This document shows positions 52,712 to 62,210 of a stretch of 64,000 nucleotides of DNA, piece by piece. The notes beneath the pieces were generated by a model. That model worked only from the letters and a program-made list of their open reading frames with translations, did not search any database and was not told the origin of the DNA. The stretch covers positions 2,674,501 to 2,738,500 of the forward strand of contig NZ_CP054394.1 of assembly GCF_022539405.1 (NCBI RefSeq), given 5' to 3'. The position numbers were made by a program, and so were the translations under genes. The first letter of the stretch is position 1; each line of letters opens with the position of its first letter. Source of the DNA: Natranaerofaba carboxydovora (GTDB lineage Bacteria > Bacillota > Natranaerobiia > Natranaerobiales > Natranaerofabaceae).

Positions 52712-54256
52712 ATGAGCATATTTGAACATATTCCAGAAAATTTGTTTTCTCCCCTGGCAACTTCTAGAAAAGAAATATATGTAGATTTGTTATTTATTGT
52801 GTATGAACAACACAAGAGAACTATCCACACTCTAGACAGGGAAGGTGTGGTGGATCTATTCACTGAATATATGGAAGAAAGAAAAGATGTATTAAAAGAT
52901 ATCTTAATCGACGATAATTCCTTTGAAAACAATTCTCAGAATAATTCTACAAATAATTCTCAAAAGAAGTCTCAAGAACAAATAGGTGAAATAGGTAAAA
53001 TAGGTGCAATAGATAAAGTAGGTGTAATAGATAAAGTAGATGAAGAAGATGAAATAAAAGAAAAAAATGCCCGAGAAAAAGCTCAGATTTTTCTTCGAAG
53101 GCTTATAGATTTTGGCTGGTTTATCCAGGAGCAAAATCACGATTATACTTTCCGTATTTCCCTTCCTGATTATTCTTTTTTCCTTCTAGAAAGTTTAGAA
53201 AAAATAAAAAGTGGATACAGGATGGAATTTCAGGGTAAAGTCCTTACAGTATATCAAAACCTAACAGGCGAAGATGGAAACTCCTACACGGCAATACACC
53301 AGGCAAAAGAAATCACAGAGGGGCTTATGAACGGACTAAAGAGCCTAAACCACAGCATTAAACTTTACACAGAAAAACTTTTAAAAACCCAAAAGCCCCG
53401 GGAAATCATCGAACAGATATTAGTGGATTACTATGAAGAGATCCTTGGAGACCAGTACTACAGGCTAAAGACCTCAGAACACATCTCCAAATATCGAGCC
53501 GGCATATTAAAGAAAGTAAGAGATCTAAAGCACAACAGAGCAGAAATCATAAATCAGGCAGAGCTTATGGTCCGGGGAAAATATGCAAACGACCGGGTAG
53601 AAGGAGAAAACATGCTCTATGATTGGCTAGAGTTTATCGAAGAAAATTTTCAGGATATGGACGATATCCTTGGCGAAATAGATAATCGAAACAGACGCTA
53701 TGTCACCTCAGCCCTACAAAGACTTGAATTTCAGATGGCCGGGAAAAATAAAAGTCAGGAAAAGATTAAAGAAGCCTTAAAACACCTGGCCTCTCTTGCC
53801 AAAGACGAAGGGGAAAAACAAGAAACACCTGAAGAGATAAATAACTTAATCCATCTCTATCCCCAACAAACTGTAAACGATAACAGCCCAAAGAACCCTC
53901 CAAAAGAAAGAAAAGAACATAAGCCCACACCAGTCATGGCAAAAAAGATAAACAAAAAGTCAAGGGACAAAAATCTAGCCAAATTCAAAAAACGAGTAAA
54001 AGAAGAAATAACAGTAAAAGACATCAACCAGTATGTCAAAGACTATATCGGTGCCAAAAAATCCATCTACCTGCATGAATTCCCAAGGCGCACAAAAAAC
54101 GACTGGATCAGGTTGATCTATATTATACTCTACCAAAACTCAAAACACGCCAATTACAAAATCACAGGAAAGCGAAGGGAAATGATAAGCCTAGACGACA
54201 ACACCGTCCATATCCCTTACCAAGTAGTAACCTTAAAGAATGGTAAGAAGAGATGA
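52712..54256 (+). CDS. jetA: Wadjet subunit JetA (kleisin-like)
   Basis: About 514 aa. In Wadjet the JetABC SMC-like complex extrudes plasmid DNA and JetD cuts it; JetA is the kleisin that bridges JetC heads. The N-terminus (FEHIPENLFSPLATSRKEIY) and the following winged-helix-like part fit JetA of the Firmicute types, as does the order JetA-B-C-D. ATG 52712 has GGGTGG seven bases upstream; the frame is open from TTG 52691. Residues ~70-110 are an Asn/Gln-rich tract plus eight 9-nt units (52982-53053). The C-terminal 120 residues are Lys-rich. Confidence 0.8.
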   Translation: MSIFEHIPENLFSPLATSRKEIYVDLLFIVYEQHKRTIHTLDREGVVDLFTEYMEERKDVLKDILIDDNSFENNSQNNSTNNSQKKSQEQIGEIGKIGAIDKVGVIDKVDEEDEIKEKNAREKAQIFLRRLIDFGWFIQEQNHDYTFRISLPDYSFFLLESLEKIKSGYRMEFQGKVLTVYQNLTGEDGNSYTAIHQAKEITEGLMNGLKSLNHSIKLYTEKLLKTQKPREIIEQILVDYYEEILGDQYYRLKTSEHISKYRAGILKKVRDLKHNRAEIINQAELMVRGKYANDRVEGENMLYDWLEFIEENFQDMDDILGEIDNRNRRYVTSALQRLEFQMAGKNKSQEKIKEALKHLASLAKDEGEKQETPEEINNLIHLYPQQTVNDNSPKNPPKERKEHKPTPVMAKKINKKSRDKNLAKFKKRVKEEITVKDINQYVKDYIGAKKSIYLHEFPRRTKNDWIRLIYIILYQNSKHANYKITGKRREMISLDDNTVHIPYQVVTLKNGKKR

Positions 54257-54314
54257 AAAATAAAACAAGAGAAAAGAAAAACAAAGGAAACGGAAAAGGA
54301 GCGGGAATCTAAAG

Positions 54315-54983
54315 ATGATGAAATGGGCCGAAGATTACGAAAACCTCTCTGAAAAAGAAAAGGAAAGATTTCAAAAAACAATAAATATCCTGTTAAATAA
54401 AACCTTCTTAGTCTACAACAGAGAACAGGACAGGCCTTATTATAGATTTGTTGAAAAGCACTTTGATATTTTTCAGGGGTATCTTAACATGGCGAGATGG
54501 GAGATTTTATACAATAGAAGGCTCTCTGTACTTCAAGCCTATAATATAGAAGAAAAAAACAGACGCAGGTTTAATCTTCAGGAGACAATCTTTCTATTGA
54601 TCTTAAGGCTTTTGTACGATGAGAAGAAGAAGGACCTCCAGCTAACAAAAGACGTGGTTGCAGCAGGTTTTGAAATCCAGGAAAAATACATGGCCCTTCA
54701 AATAAAAGAAAGACTGCCCTCAAGGGAAGAGATGACCAGGATTCTTAGGCTCTTTTCTAGCTTTTCCCTTTTGGATTTAAAAAAAGGCCACTACAAGGAT
54801 CCAGAAGCAACTTACATCCTCTACCCCTCTCTTCAGATGGTAATAGATGATGCAAAACTTGAAACAAGTAAAGAACTTTTGAACAAAGAATTATTAGATG
54901 ATGAAGAAATCATTGAAAACTTAGAAGAGGAAGAAGAGGATGATAACGAAGAAGAAAATATCCTAGAAGAAAAAGAAGAATAA
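54315..54983 (+). CDS. jetB: Wadjet subunit JetB (KITE-like, DUF4194 type)
   Basis: 222 aa. JetB is the KITE subunit that binds JetA. Features are the helical N-terminus (LSEKEKERFQKTINILLNKT), winged-helix parts (RRFNLQETIFLLILRLLYDE, SREEMTRILRLFSSFSLLDL) and the beta strand ATYILYPSLQMVI. The last ~35 residues are almost all Glu/Asp/Asn and seem an added tail. The start is one of two adjacent ATGs at 54315/54318. It lies 58 bp after jetA. The subunit is identified mainly by size, fold pattern and place. Confidence 0.8.
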   Translation: MMKWAEDYENLSEKEKERFQKTINILLNKTFLVYNREQDRPYYRFVEKHFDIFQGYLNMARWEILYNRRLSVLQAYNIEEKNRRRFNLQETIFLLILRLLYDEKKKDLQLTKDVVAAGFEIQEKYMALQIKERLPSREEMTRILRLFSSFSLLDLKKGHYKDPEATYILYPSLQMVIDDAKLETSKELLNKELLDDEEIIENLEEEEEDDNEEENILEEKEE

Positions 54984-55071
54984 TAAGACATATCATAGAA
55001 GCTGAAATTGATAGTGATATCGATAATAACAAAATAAGATAAAAGCTGCTTAAGGAGGAACTTTTAGACTT

Positions 55072-58000
55072 ATGAGATTACTTACTGGAATAAAGCTTAT
55101 TAATTGGCATTTTTTCTCAGATGAAGATATAGATATAGAAAACAGCGCTCTTATCACCGGGGATAACGGAGCAGGAAAATCCACCTTGATAGATGCTCTT
55201 CAGGTTGTTCTTGTAGGTAACCTTGCCAAAGTAAGGTTTAACTCTTCTGCCTTCGATGAAAAGACAAACCGGGACTTAAAAGGTTACTTAAAAGGAAAGA
55301 CCGGAACAGAGGGAGAGACTGTTTTCTTGAGAAACGATAAAGATTTTACCAGTTATATTGTCCTTGAGATCACCCACACCAAGACAAACACCCCTTATTT
55401 AATAGGCGTTCTTTTTGATTATTATCAGGACAGAGACGAATTTGAGCATGTGTTTTTTAAAATAGACGGCGAAAATATAAACGATGAACTATTTTATCAA
55501 GATATAAACTCATTAGGATTTGACAAAAAAGAAGATGTAAAAGTCATAGATAATAAAAATAATGATTTTAATGATAATAGCAATAATGAAAACTATGTTG
55601 AAAACAAAGACGGAGATGTAGATATAGAAGAAAAAGTTTTCGCCAGAAACAAAAAAGATTTCTTTCGCCAACTAAAGGCTAAAGAAATCACCCATAAACA
55701 GTACAAAAATGACCTCTCAACTTATCTAAATGACTTGCGTCAGCTTTTTGGCGGAGCCAAAGAGTCGTTTTTCTCACTGATCCAAAAAGGAATAAGCTTC
55801 ACCCCCATCACAAACCTGCGGGGCTTTATCTATGATTATATCTTAGAGGAAAGACAGATCGATGTTAACACCATGCGAGAATACTTTGAGAGGTTTCAGC
55901 AGTTAGAAAAATACATTGAAGAGACCAAAACAGAAATTACAAGGCTATCTGAAATAAATGAAACTTACGAAACCCTAAAAGAAAAAGAACAAAACATCAC
56001 AACAGCCGACTACATGATAAAAAGAGCAGGCCTAGAAGAAAAAAACGTAAAGAACTCACTTTTAGAGAAAGAACTGCAAGATAATCAGGAGGCTCTCTCT
56101 AACCTCCTGCAAGATATAGATGATAAGCAAACCAAAAAAACTGAACTAAATAAAAGAAAAAATGAAATCAGTGAAGAGATAGCAAACAATAACACCACAT
56201 TAAAGATAAACAAACTAAAACAAGAGATAAAAACCACTGAAGAAAAATTAGGTGAATTAAAGTCACTTAAGAAAAATCTATATCACCGGATAAAGTCTGA
56301 AGCTGGAGAGTTTGAAAAGTTAAAAGAAATCTTACAGACTTTTGATGACAAAACTGACATTAAAGATGATAACACTATAAATAATAATAAAACAAAAGAT
56401 GAAAATATTGTGGGAGATCAAAATACAAATTACCAAGAAATAAATACTTTCGAGAAGATAAGAAAATTAAAAGAAATAACAGCTGACTTTCACTATCTTG
56501 CAGATGAAAAAGTGAACAACTTAAGCAAACTAAACTTCAAAAACTCAAATTTAAAAAACTCTAATTCAAATAAATCTGATTCAAACAAAAATTCAAATAA
56601 ACCCCAGTTATGTAAATTTGCTGAAAGCTTAAGCCTTAGCCTTGAGGAAATAACTTCTCTATGGAAACAAGTGTATAGAGAGCTAACAGAAGAGCTTTTC
56701 GAGCTAAAAAAGAAACAAAATGACTTAGAAAATAAAAGAAAAGAACTACAGGCTGAAATAAAAGAGCTAAAAGAAAACAAAATACTGCCGGCACATTCTC
56801 CCACAATGAAGCTAAAAAAGATCTTAGAAGAAAATCTAGTTAAAGAAAATGGCGAGCCGGTAGAAGTAGATATCCTCTGCGAAGCTACCTGGATAAATGA
56901 CCAGGAGTGGCAAAATGCAATAGAGGGATATCTTAACACCCAAAAATTCGACATCCTAGTAGAGCCAGGTTATTTTGACGAGGCGCTTGGCTTGTATGAA
57001 AGACATAAATTCACAGACAAAATTGAAAACGTAGGCCTTGTAAACACTGAAAAGCTCATGAAAACCAAAATTAAAACTAAAGAAAACTCCCTGGCAGAAG
57101 AAATAAAAGCTGATAAAAAGCATATACGCCTTTATACTGATTTTCTGTTGGGACAGATAATTAAATGTAATGATGAAAAAGAGCTAAAAAATCACCTCCG
57201 GGCTATAACCAAAAGCTGTATGCTCTATCAAAACTATACTGCAAGACAGATCCCAGAAAGAAGATACAAGCCACCATATATTGGGGCTGAGGCAGTAAAA
57301 ACTCAGCTAAAACTCAAAGAAGAAGAGCTAAGCCATGTAGAAAATGAGCTGGCCGAACTAGAGGACAAAATTTCAAACCTTAAAGGATTAGAAGCTCTAT
57401 CAGGAGATTCTAAAGAAGACCGGATAAAGGGGCTTGAAAATGACTATGAAAAAATAATCACCATCCCCGAACTAGAAAAAAATCTAGAAGACTTAAACCA
57501 CCAGCTTCTAAGCATTGATACCTCAGAGCTTGACAGGCTAAAAGAAGAGGATAAAAAGATCGAAAAGCAGGTGCAAAAACTCGAAGAGGAAGTCAATGAG
57601 CTTTTGTCAAAGCAGGGTGAGATAAAACAAACTATAAAGACCCTTGAAGAAAGGCTAGAAAATATAAAAAAAGAAAAAGAAGAGCTAGAAAAAGAGCTAA
57701 GTGCTTTTGTAGAAGGTAAAGACGAAACAAAGATAAGTGAATGGGAGAAAAAATGGGAAAAAGAAGCAAGTCAAAAATCACCAGACGTTTTGAAATCAAA
57801 TTATGAGCAAACCAAAAAGAAGTTAAATACAGAACTAGAGAAGAAATGGAGAAGTCTTATCCAGCTTAGAAGTAATTTTAACCATGAGTTTGACTTTTCT
57901 GCTAACCCTCAATCAGACACAGGCGAAGAGTACCAAAACCGCTATCAAGTGCTAATAGAAAGCCACCTGGCTGATTATGAAGAACAGGCCAAAGAAGTAA

Positions 58001-58755
58001 GAGAAAAAGCAGAACAGAGCTTTAGAGAACATTTTGTCGCTAAACTTAGAGAAAACATCGAGATAGCAAAGGAAGAAGTCGAAGAATTAAATAGAGCCCT
58101 AAAAGATATGAAGTTTGGCAGTGACTCCTATAGATTCAAAGTATCTGCAAAACCTGAACTAAAAAATTATCACGAGATGATAATGGACCCACAGCTTCAC
58201 GAAGGACATAATTTGTTTTCAGAGAGCTTTCGCCATAAGCACGGGGAGACCATAAACGAGCTGTTTAGGGACATCTCTGCCGATGAAGATGCCTTTCAGG
58301 AGAGGATGCAGGAACTGACAGATTACAGGTCTTATCTAGAATTTGAAATTGAGATCACAGATATTAATGGGAACAAAAGCAATTTTTCCAAAGTTGCAAG
58401 GGAAAAAAGCGGCGGGGAAACCCAGGTCCCCTTCTATGTAGCTATATTGGCTTCATTCTATCAAAGTTATGGCATGTATAGAAAGACAGATACCTTAAGG
58501 CTTGTAGTATTTGATGAAGCCTTTAACAGGATGGATGCTGACAGGGTAGAAGAAGCTATTCGCTTTATTAAGACCCTTGGCTTTCAACCTTTGATCGCAG
58601 CACCTACGGGCAGGATACAACTTATAGCACCTCATATTAATACAAACTTGATAGTGATGAAAGAAGGGTTTACAAGCTTTGTAGAACAGGTCTCAAGAAA
58701 GGAGCTTCTAGAAGATGAAACACCAGAACCATCAGGACAACCAGAACCGTCATAA
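55072..58755 (+). CDS. jetC: Wadjet subunit JetC (SMC-like ATPase)
   Basis: 1227 aa. Walker A GDNGAGKSTLIDALQVVL near residue 32, two long coiled-coil arms with a hinge-like part near residues 600-700 (VDILCEATWINDQEWQNAIE), signature KSGGETQVPFYVAILASF and Walker B LRLVVFDEAFNRMD near the C-terminus. This is the MukB-like motor of Wadjet. Three Asn-rich tracts (residues ~160-185, ~430-455 and ~490-515) interrupt it where loops or coiled coil would be. It ends in a PEPSGQPEPS tail overlapped by jetD. Confidence 0.92.
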   Translation: MRLLTGIKLINWHFFSDEDIDIENSALITGDNGAGKSTLIDALQVVLVGNLAKVRFNSSAFDEKTNRDLKGYLKGKTGTEGETVFLRNDKDFTSYIVLEITHTKTNTPYLIGVLFDYYQDRDEFEHVFFKIDGENINDELFYQDINSLGFDKKEDVKVIDNKNNDFNDNSNNENYVENKDGDVDIEEKVFARNKKDFFRQLKAKEITHKQYKNDLSTYLNDLRQLFGGAKESFFSLIQKGISFTPITNLRGFIYDYILEERQIDVNTMREYFERFQQLEKYIEETKTEITRLSEINETYETLKEKEQNITTADYMIKRAGLEEKNVKNSLLEKELQDNQEALSNLLQDIDDKQTKKTELNKRKNEISEEIANNNTTLKINKLKQEIKTTEEKLGELKSLKKNLYHRIKSEAGEFEKLKEILQTFDDKTDIKDDNTINNNKTKDENIVGDQNTNYQEINTFEKIRKLKEITADFHYLADEKVNNLSKLNFKNSNLKNSNSNKSDSNKNSNKPQLCKFAESLSLSLEEITSLWKQVYRELTEELFELKKKQNDLENKRKELQAEIKELKENKILPAHSPTMKLKKILEENLVKENGEPVEVDILCEATWINDQEWQNAIEGYLNTQKFDILVEPGYFDEALGLYERHKFTDKIENVGLVNTEKLMKTKIKTKENSLAEEIKADKKHIRLYTDFLLGQIIKCNDEKELKNHLRAITKSCMLYQNYTARQIPERRYKPPYIGAEAVKTQLKLKEEELSHVENELAELEDKISNLKGLEALSGDSKEDRIKGLENDYEKIITIPELEKNLEDLNHQLLSIDTSELDRLKEEDKKIEKQVQKLEEEVNELLSKQGEIKQTIKTLEERLENIKKEKEELEKELSAFVEGKDETKISEWEKKWEKEASQKSPDVLKSNYEQTKKKLNTELEKKWRSLIQLRSNFNHEFDFSANPQSDTGEEYQNRYQVLIESHLADYEEQAKEVREKAEQSFREHFVAKLRENIEIAKEEVEELNRALKDMKFGSDSYRFKVSAKPELKNYHEMIMDPQLHEGHNLFSESFRHKHGETINELFRDISADEDAFQERMQELTDYRSYLEFEIEITDINGNKSNFSKVAREKSGGETQVPFYVAILASFYQSYGMYRKTDTLRLVVFDEAFNRMDADRVEEAIRFIKTLGFQPLIAAPTGRIQLIAPHINTNLIVMKEGFTSFVEQVSRKELLEDETPEPSGQPEPS

Positions 58756-60301
58756 TAACCTGAACCATCAAGGCCACTTGAGTTGTGGCAAAGAATCAAA
58801 AGACTTGCCTGCCAACTTACCTGTCTTATCTAAGCTGCAAAAAAAAGAGCTTACAAAGCTTATCGACAAGTACGAAAACAGAAAAGATTACGGACAAAGA
58901 CAAAACCAAGAACAAGGTCAAGAAAACCAAGACCAAAATCAAGAACAAAAAACACCTAGAAAGACCTACGTTCATATCAAGGAAAAAAACTACCCCAACT
59001 ACTATCATATAAGCGACAGCAGCTTCAGGCTAGAATACAATGCTGATATGGAAGAACTAGAAAGAATGGGGCTTATTCAGCTTGTGTGGAAAAAATTCGA
59101 AAAGGGAGAGTTTTTGGAAAAGATAGCTCTAGAGGAAAAAAGACTTGAAAATATCTATAGGCTATTAAACAGACAACCCAAATCGGACTATTATAATGAG
59201 CTAGAAAAAGTCTATAATAAGTACAGAGAAGCCGCTCCTAAAGCGCTTATGGTTTTTTATGATAAAATGTTAGAAAAGATAAAAAGACTAGAAAATCTGC
59301 CCCACAGGGTCCGCTTCGATTCCCTAAGAGACACCGAAGATTTTCTTCTTGGCCTTAATAATATTGTCGAAAACGGACTTAGAAGTGACCCGGTGGAAAT
59401 ACCCAAAAGGCAGTTCTCCATTGAGCTATACGGGGAATCTAAAAGGCTTGAAAATTTTGAGAAGAAAATCCTCTATGTCCTGCAAAATTACATCCAGGTT
59501 TATAATCAAGCTTATAATCAGGGTTATAATCAGAATTATAATATTAGTAATGAACAAGATTGTAGCCCAAATTATAGGCAAGAATATAATCTTGAAACAA
59601 AAAGTCTTGAGACTCTTGAGGAAAATAATAGTCATATTAAATATGCCAATATTGAAGATATTCATACAGAAGACGAAATCAGTCTAGCAGAATTTGGTAT
59701 AATAGATAACCCCCGCCCTATAAATATACGAGGTCAGCTTGAGTTTGAAACAGATAAGGGCATGGTGGATTTGAATAAATTTTACCCTGATGTAGGGCTT
59801 TCTCCAAAGATGATACAGGATATGAAGATCACCGGGATAAATGCAAAAGCAGTAGTTACTATCGAAAACCTGACTTCTTATTATATCTATATCAAAAACG
59901 CACCAAAAGACCATCTTGTGATATATCTTGGAGGATATCATAACAAAATGAGAAGAAGCATTCTCACTAAAATATGGCAGTTTCAAAAAAGCTGTCAAGA
60001 TAGTTATCAAGGCTCAATCACTCAGTTCTATCACTGGGGTGATATTGACTACGGCGGTTTTAGGATATTTAATCATCTAAAGGCTAAGACCGGCATACCT
60101 TTTAAGCCCTTAATGATGGATGAAAAGACCTATGAAACACACTTAGACAAAGGCCATAAATTCGAATCAAACTACGAGAGAAAATTAGAAAAACTTCTTA
60201 ATAATGAAGATTATATTGAGTTTCATCCCGTGATAAGGCTAATGCTTGATAAAAAAATCCGCCTTGAGCAGGAGGGAATAACAGAGATCATTTACTCTTA
60301 G
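58715..60301 (+). CDS. jetD: Wadjet subunit JetD (TOPRIM nuclease)
   Basis: 528 aa. The nuclease that linearises extruded plasmids. TOPRIM motifs are VVTIENLTSYY (catalytic Glu) near residue 388 and FYHWGDIDYGGFRIF (DxD) near residue 440, in a DUF2220-type C-terminal domain. It overlaps jetC by 41 bp; AAGGAGC at 58699-58705 supports ATG 58715. The first ~70 residues are His/Asn/Gln-rich, and near residues 262-290 a YNQ-type repeat (12-nt units) adds another low-complexity loop. Key residues are intact, so the system looks functional. Confidence 0.9.
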   Translation: MKHQNHQDNQNRHNNLNHQGHLSCGKESKDLPANLPVLSKLQKKELTKLIDKYENRKDYGQRQNQEQGQENQDQNQEQKTPRKTYVHIKEKNYPNYYHISDSSFRLEYNADMEELERMGLIQLVWKKFEKGEFLEKIALEEKRLENIYRLLNRQPKSDYYNELEKVYNKYREAAPKALMVFYDKMLEKIKRLENLPHRVRFDSLRDTEDFLLGLNNIVENGLRSDPVEIPKRQFSIELYGESKRLENFEKKILYVLQNYIQVYNQAYNQGYNQNYNISNEQDCSPNYRQEYNLETKSLETLEENNSHIKYANIEDIHTEDEISLAEFGIIDNPRPINIRGQLEFETDKGMVDLNKFYPDVGLSPKMIQDMKITGINAKAVVTIENLTSYYIYIKNAPKDHLVIYLGGYHNKMRRSILTKIWQFQKSCQDSYQGSITQFYHWGDIDYGGFRIFNHLKAKTGIPFKPLMMDEKTYETHLDKGHKFESNYERKLEKLLNNEDYIEFHPVIRLMLDKKIRLEQEGITEIIYS

Positions 60302-60326
60302 TTTGGGACGTTCTTCTGCTGCTTCC

Positions 60327-60494
60327 ACAAACCATTTTTTTAAGCTGCTCACCTAGCTCCTTGTCTAGTATCTTTTCTTCAATAAGTACTTGAAATATAT
60401 CCTGATTGTCACCAGGTGCTCTATAACCTTGATAAGAAACTATATGACTTGCTATATCTAAACAGCTTTCTATAGCAAATCGTCCCCAACTTTC
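60327..60494 (-). pseudogene. HepT-type (DUF86) toxin remnant
   Basis: A frame with no start reads ESWGRFAIESCLDIASHIVS, YQGYRAPGDNQDIFQVLIEE, KILDKELGEQLKKMV. This matches the middle of HepT RNase toxins (C-x3-DIA-H ... LKKM-GFRN). The N-terminal helix is missing, and the catalytic RX4HXY end is lost at the Wadjet boundary, where CGSSRRTSQ replaces it. It is in frame with the stop of the next minus-strand gene, 11 bp away. It is a relic of a HepT/MntA pair and shows past turnover of defence genes at this site. Confidence 0.7.
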
Positions 60495-60503
60495 ACTACT
60501 TTC

Positions 60504-62027
60504 TTACTCATAAGCAATAACAACTTCCCTGGTCGAACTTAACCAGTCAATGTTTGCATCAAGGTTTTCTGCCGCAAAACGAAGGGGCACGTATGTTCTT
60601 TCGTTTTGGATTACTGGTGCAACATCCATGTTTTGACTAGAACCATTGACATTTATTTCAGTACTGCCAATCCACATTTCTACAGTATTTCCCCTGGCAT
60701 CAAGGGTTATTTTCTGAGTATCTCCTTCCCAACCCAAAGAACCATCCATTGCTTCTACTATAGCCCTTATAGGAACCATAGTTCTTCCGGCCATAATTAC
60801 CGGAGTTGTCCCTCTTCCGGGATCGACCTCTCTTTCGACACCTCCAACGCTCATTACAGAGTTATCTAGCTGGAGGATTATAAAACTTTTTTGCACACCT
60901 GGCTTATAAATTTCACTTCCGGTGGTTACAGTAAAAGTTGCAATTGCATCTCCTAGTTCTTCCTCTATACCATGTAGTGGATCGGCTTCTCTAAGAACAG
61001 GTTTTACGGTATAGTAATAAGTAGTATTAGGCTCAACATTCACATCTACATAGTTAGTGCTAGTGATGTAAAAATCTGTTACAGATATACCCCTTTCACC
61101 GGCAGAAGTCGAACGATACAGGCGATAACCAATTGCCTCTACAGGGTCCCATGACATTCTGGCTCCTGAATCAAATACTTCAGCCTCTTTTTCTACATCA
61201 GTTGGTTTTTGAGTTGGCTCTTCAGCTGGTTCCTGACTTGGCTCCCTAATTGGGTCCTCAGCTGCCTCCTGTTCTGTTGAGCTTACTTCTTTCCACTCAT
61301 AAATATAATTTTCATAGACAGCAAATTGACTTCCTCCCCCTTTTACACGAATCTCGATATTCCTTTGATCCCCGGGGCTTCCTTCTCTTCCTAGCCCCAG
61401 GAACTGGTTGCAGGCAAAAACGACACTTCCAGATTCTTGAAGAAGATACGTGGAATCAGATATGCGAGATGTTGGCGGAGCCGACAGATCGCCTGTTGGA
61501 AGCCCGGTTTCTAGTATACTAGCACCTTTCGCTTCTTCCGGTTCAGTCATCTTAAAACCCCAGCGATACCCTCCTTCAGGTCCGATCCAGCCATGCCTGG
61601 TAAACAATCCACCAGGCTCATTACTAAGTACCTCCAGGTCCACTGTGAAGGAAATGTTCCCTCCGGCACGGACTACCTCTGGTGGGGAATTCCAGCTATA
61701 TATGGTGTGCATGTCCATATAAGAAAAGCTATCGTTTCTTCTTGTGCCCCATTCTTTTAGTTCTACCTGCTGTTCACTGTGGGAATAATAATAATCTCTG
61801 TTATTGTCAGACCATTCTCTTTCACCTAGCGCAGAGTTGGAATACTCAAATTCATAATCTCCATGATCCCAACTCATTTCAACATCGTAATATTGTTTTT
61901 CCACTAGCACCCAGGCATAGTCATCATTAGATGTATCCGCAACTACGGCAGAAGACATCCCAAGGAGCAGGGTCATAACCATTACCATAGCCGTCAACAA
62001 CGTTTTATTTTTCATTATATTTACCAT
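60504..62027 (-). CDS. Secreted protein with fibronectin-III-like and stalk domains
   Basis: 507 aa. Signal peptide (LLTAMVMVMTLLLGMSSAVV), a ~230-aa aromatic-rich N-terminal region of unknown type (DYEFEYSNSALGEREWSDNN), a Pro/Glu linker with EEPTQKPT-type repeats, a fibronectin-III-like domain (ARMSWDPVEAIGYRLYRSTS, NTTYYYTVKPVL), then a stalk domain with two halves (VIMAGRTMVPIRAIVEAMDG; VIQNERTYVPLRFAAENLDA). ATG 62027 or 62015 could start it. Probably a cell-surface protein. Confidence 0.8.
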   Translation of the reverse strand: MVNIMKNKTLLTAMVMVMTLLLGMSSAVVADTSNDDYAWVLVEKQYYDVEMSWDHGDYEFEYSNSALGEREWSDNNRDYYYSHSEQQVELKEWGTRRNDSFSYMDMHTIYSWNSPPEVVRAGGNISFTVDLEVLSNEPGGLFTRHGWIGPEGGYRWGFKMTEPEEAKGASILETGLPTGDLSAPPTSRISDSTYLLQESGSVVFACNQFLGLGREGSPGDQRNIEIRVKGGGSQFAVYENYIYEWKEVSSTEQEAAEDPIREPSQEPAEEPTQKPTDVEKEAEVFDSGARMSWDPVEAIGYRLYRSTSAGERGISVTDFYITSTNYVDVNVEPNTTYYYTVKPVLREADPLHGIEEELGDAIATFTVTTGSEIYKPGVQKSFIILQLDNSVMSVGGVEREVDPGRGTTPVIMAGRTMVPIRAIVEAMDGSLGWEGDTQKITLDARGNTVEMWIGSTEINVNGSSQNMDVAPVIQNERTYVPLRFAAENLDANIDWLSSTREVVIAYE

Positions 62028-62157
62028 TCCTTCCTATTTTGTTGAATATTGTTTCCAAAGTAGTGCTTTTTGCCGACTATATCTCTACCCTGGTTACTAT
62101 TTTCACCTCCATTCATGGTAGCAAGCTAAACTCATTTTACCCTTATTCTGCCTAAAA

Positions 62158-62183
62158 AAATATCACCCTTAAGGGTGATATTT
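62158..62183. terminator. Terminator after the NAGPA-domain gene
   Basis: AAATATCACCC / GGGTGATATTT around TTAA, with A/T runs on both sides (TTTTTTTAGG on the minus strand). Confidence 0.8.
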
Positions 62184-62210
62184 ATATATATTCTAATCTA
62201 TATGGCTACA

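Noticed and set aside
52982-53053. CRISPR-like array
   Set aside because: Units are 9 nt, contiguous, coding and without spacers; no CRISPR array was found anywhere in the window.
60481-60494. CGTCCCCAA as another copy of the Wadjet border motif
   Set aside because: It is explained by TGG-GGA-CGA codons of the hepT fragment; the closer match is at 60302-60314.
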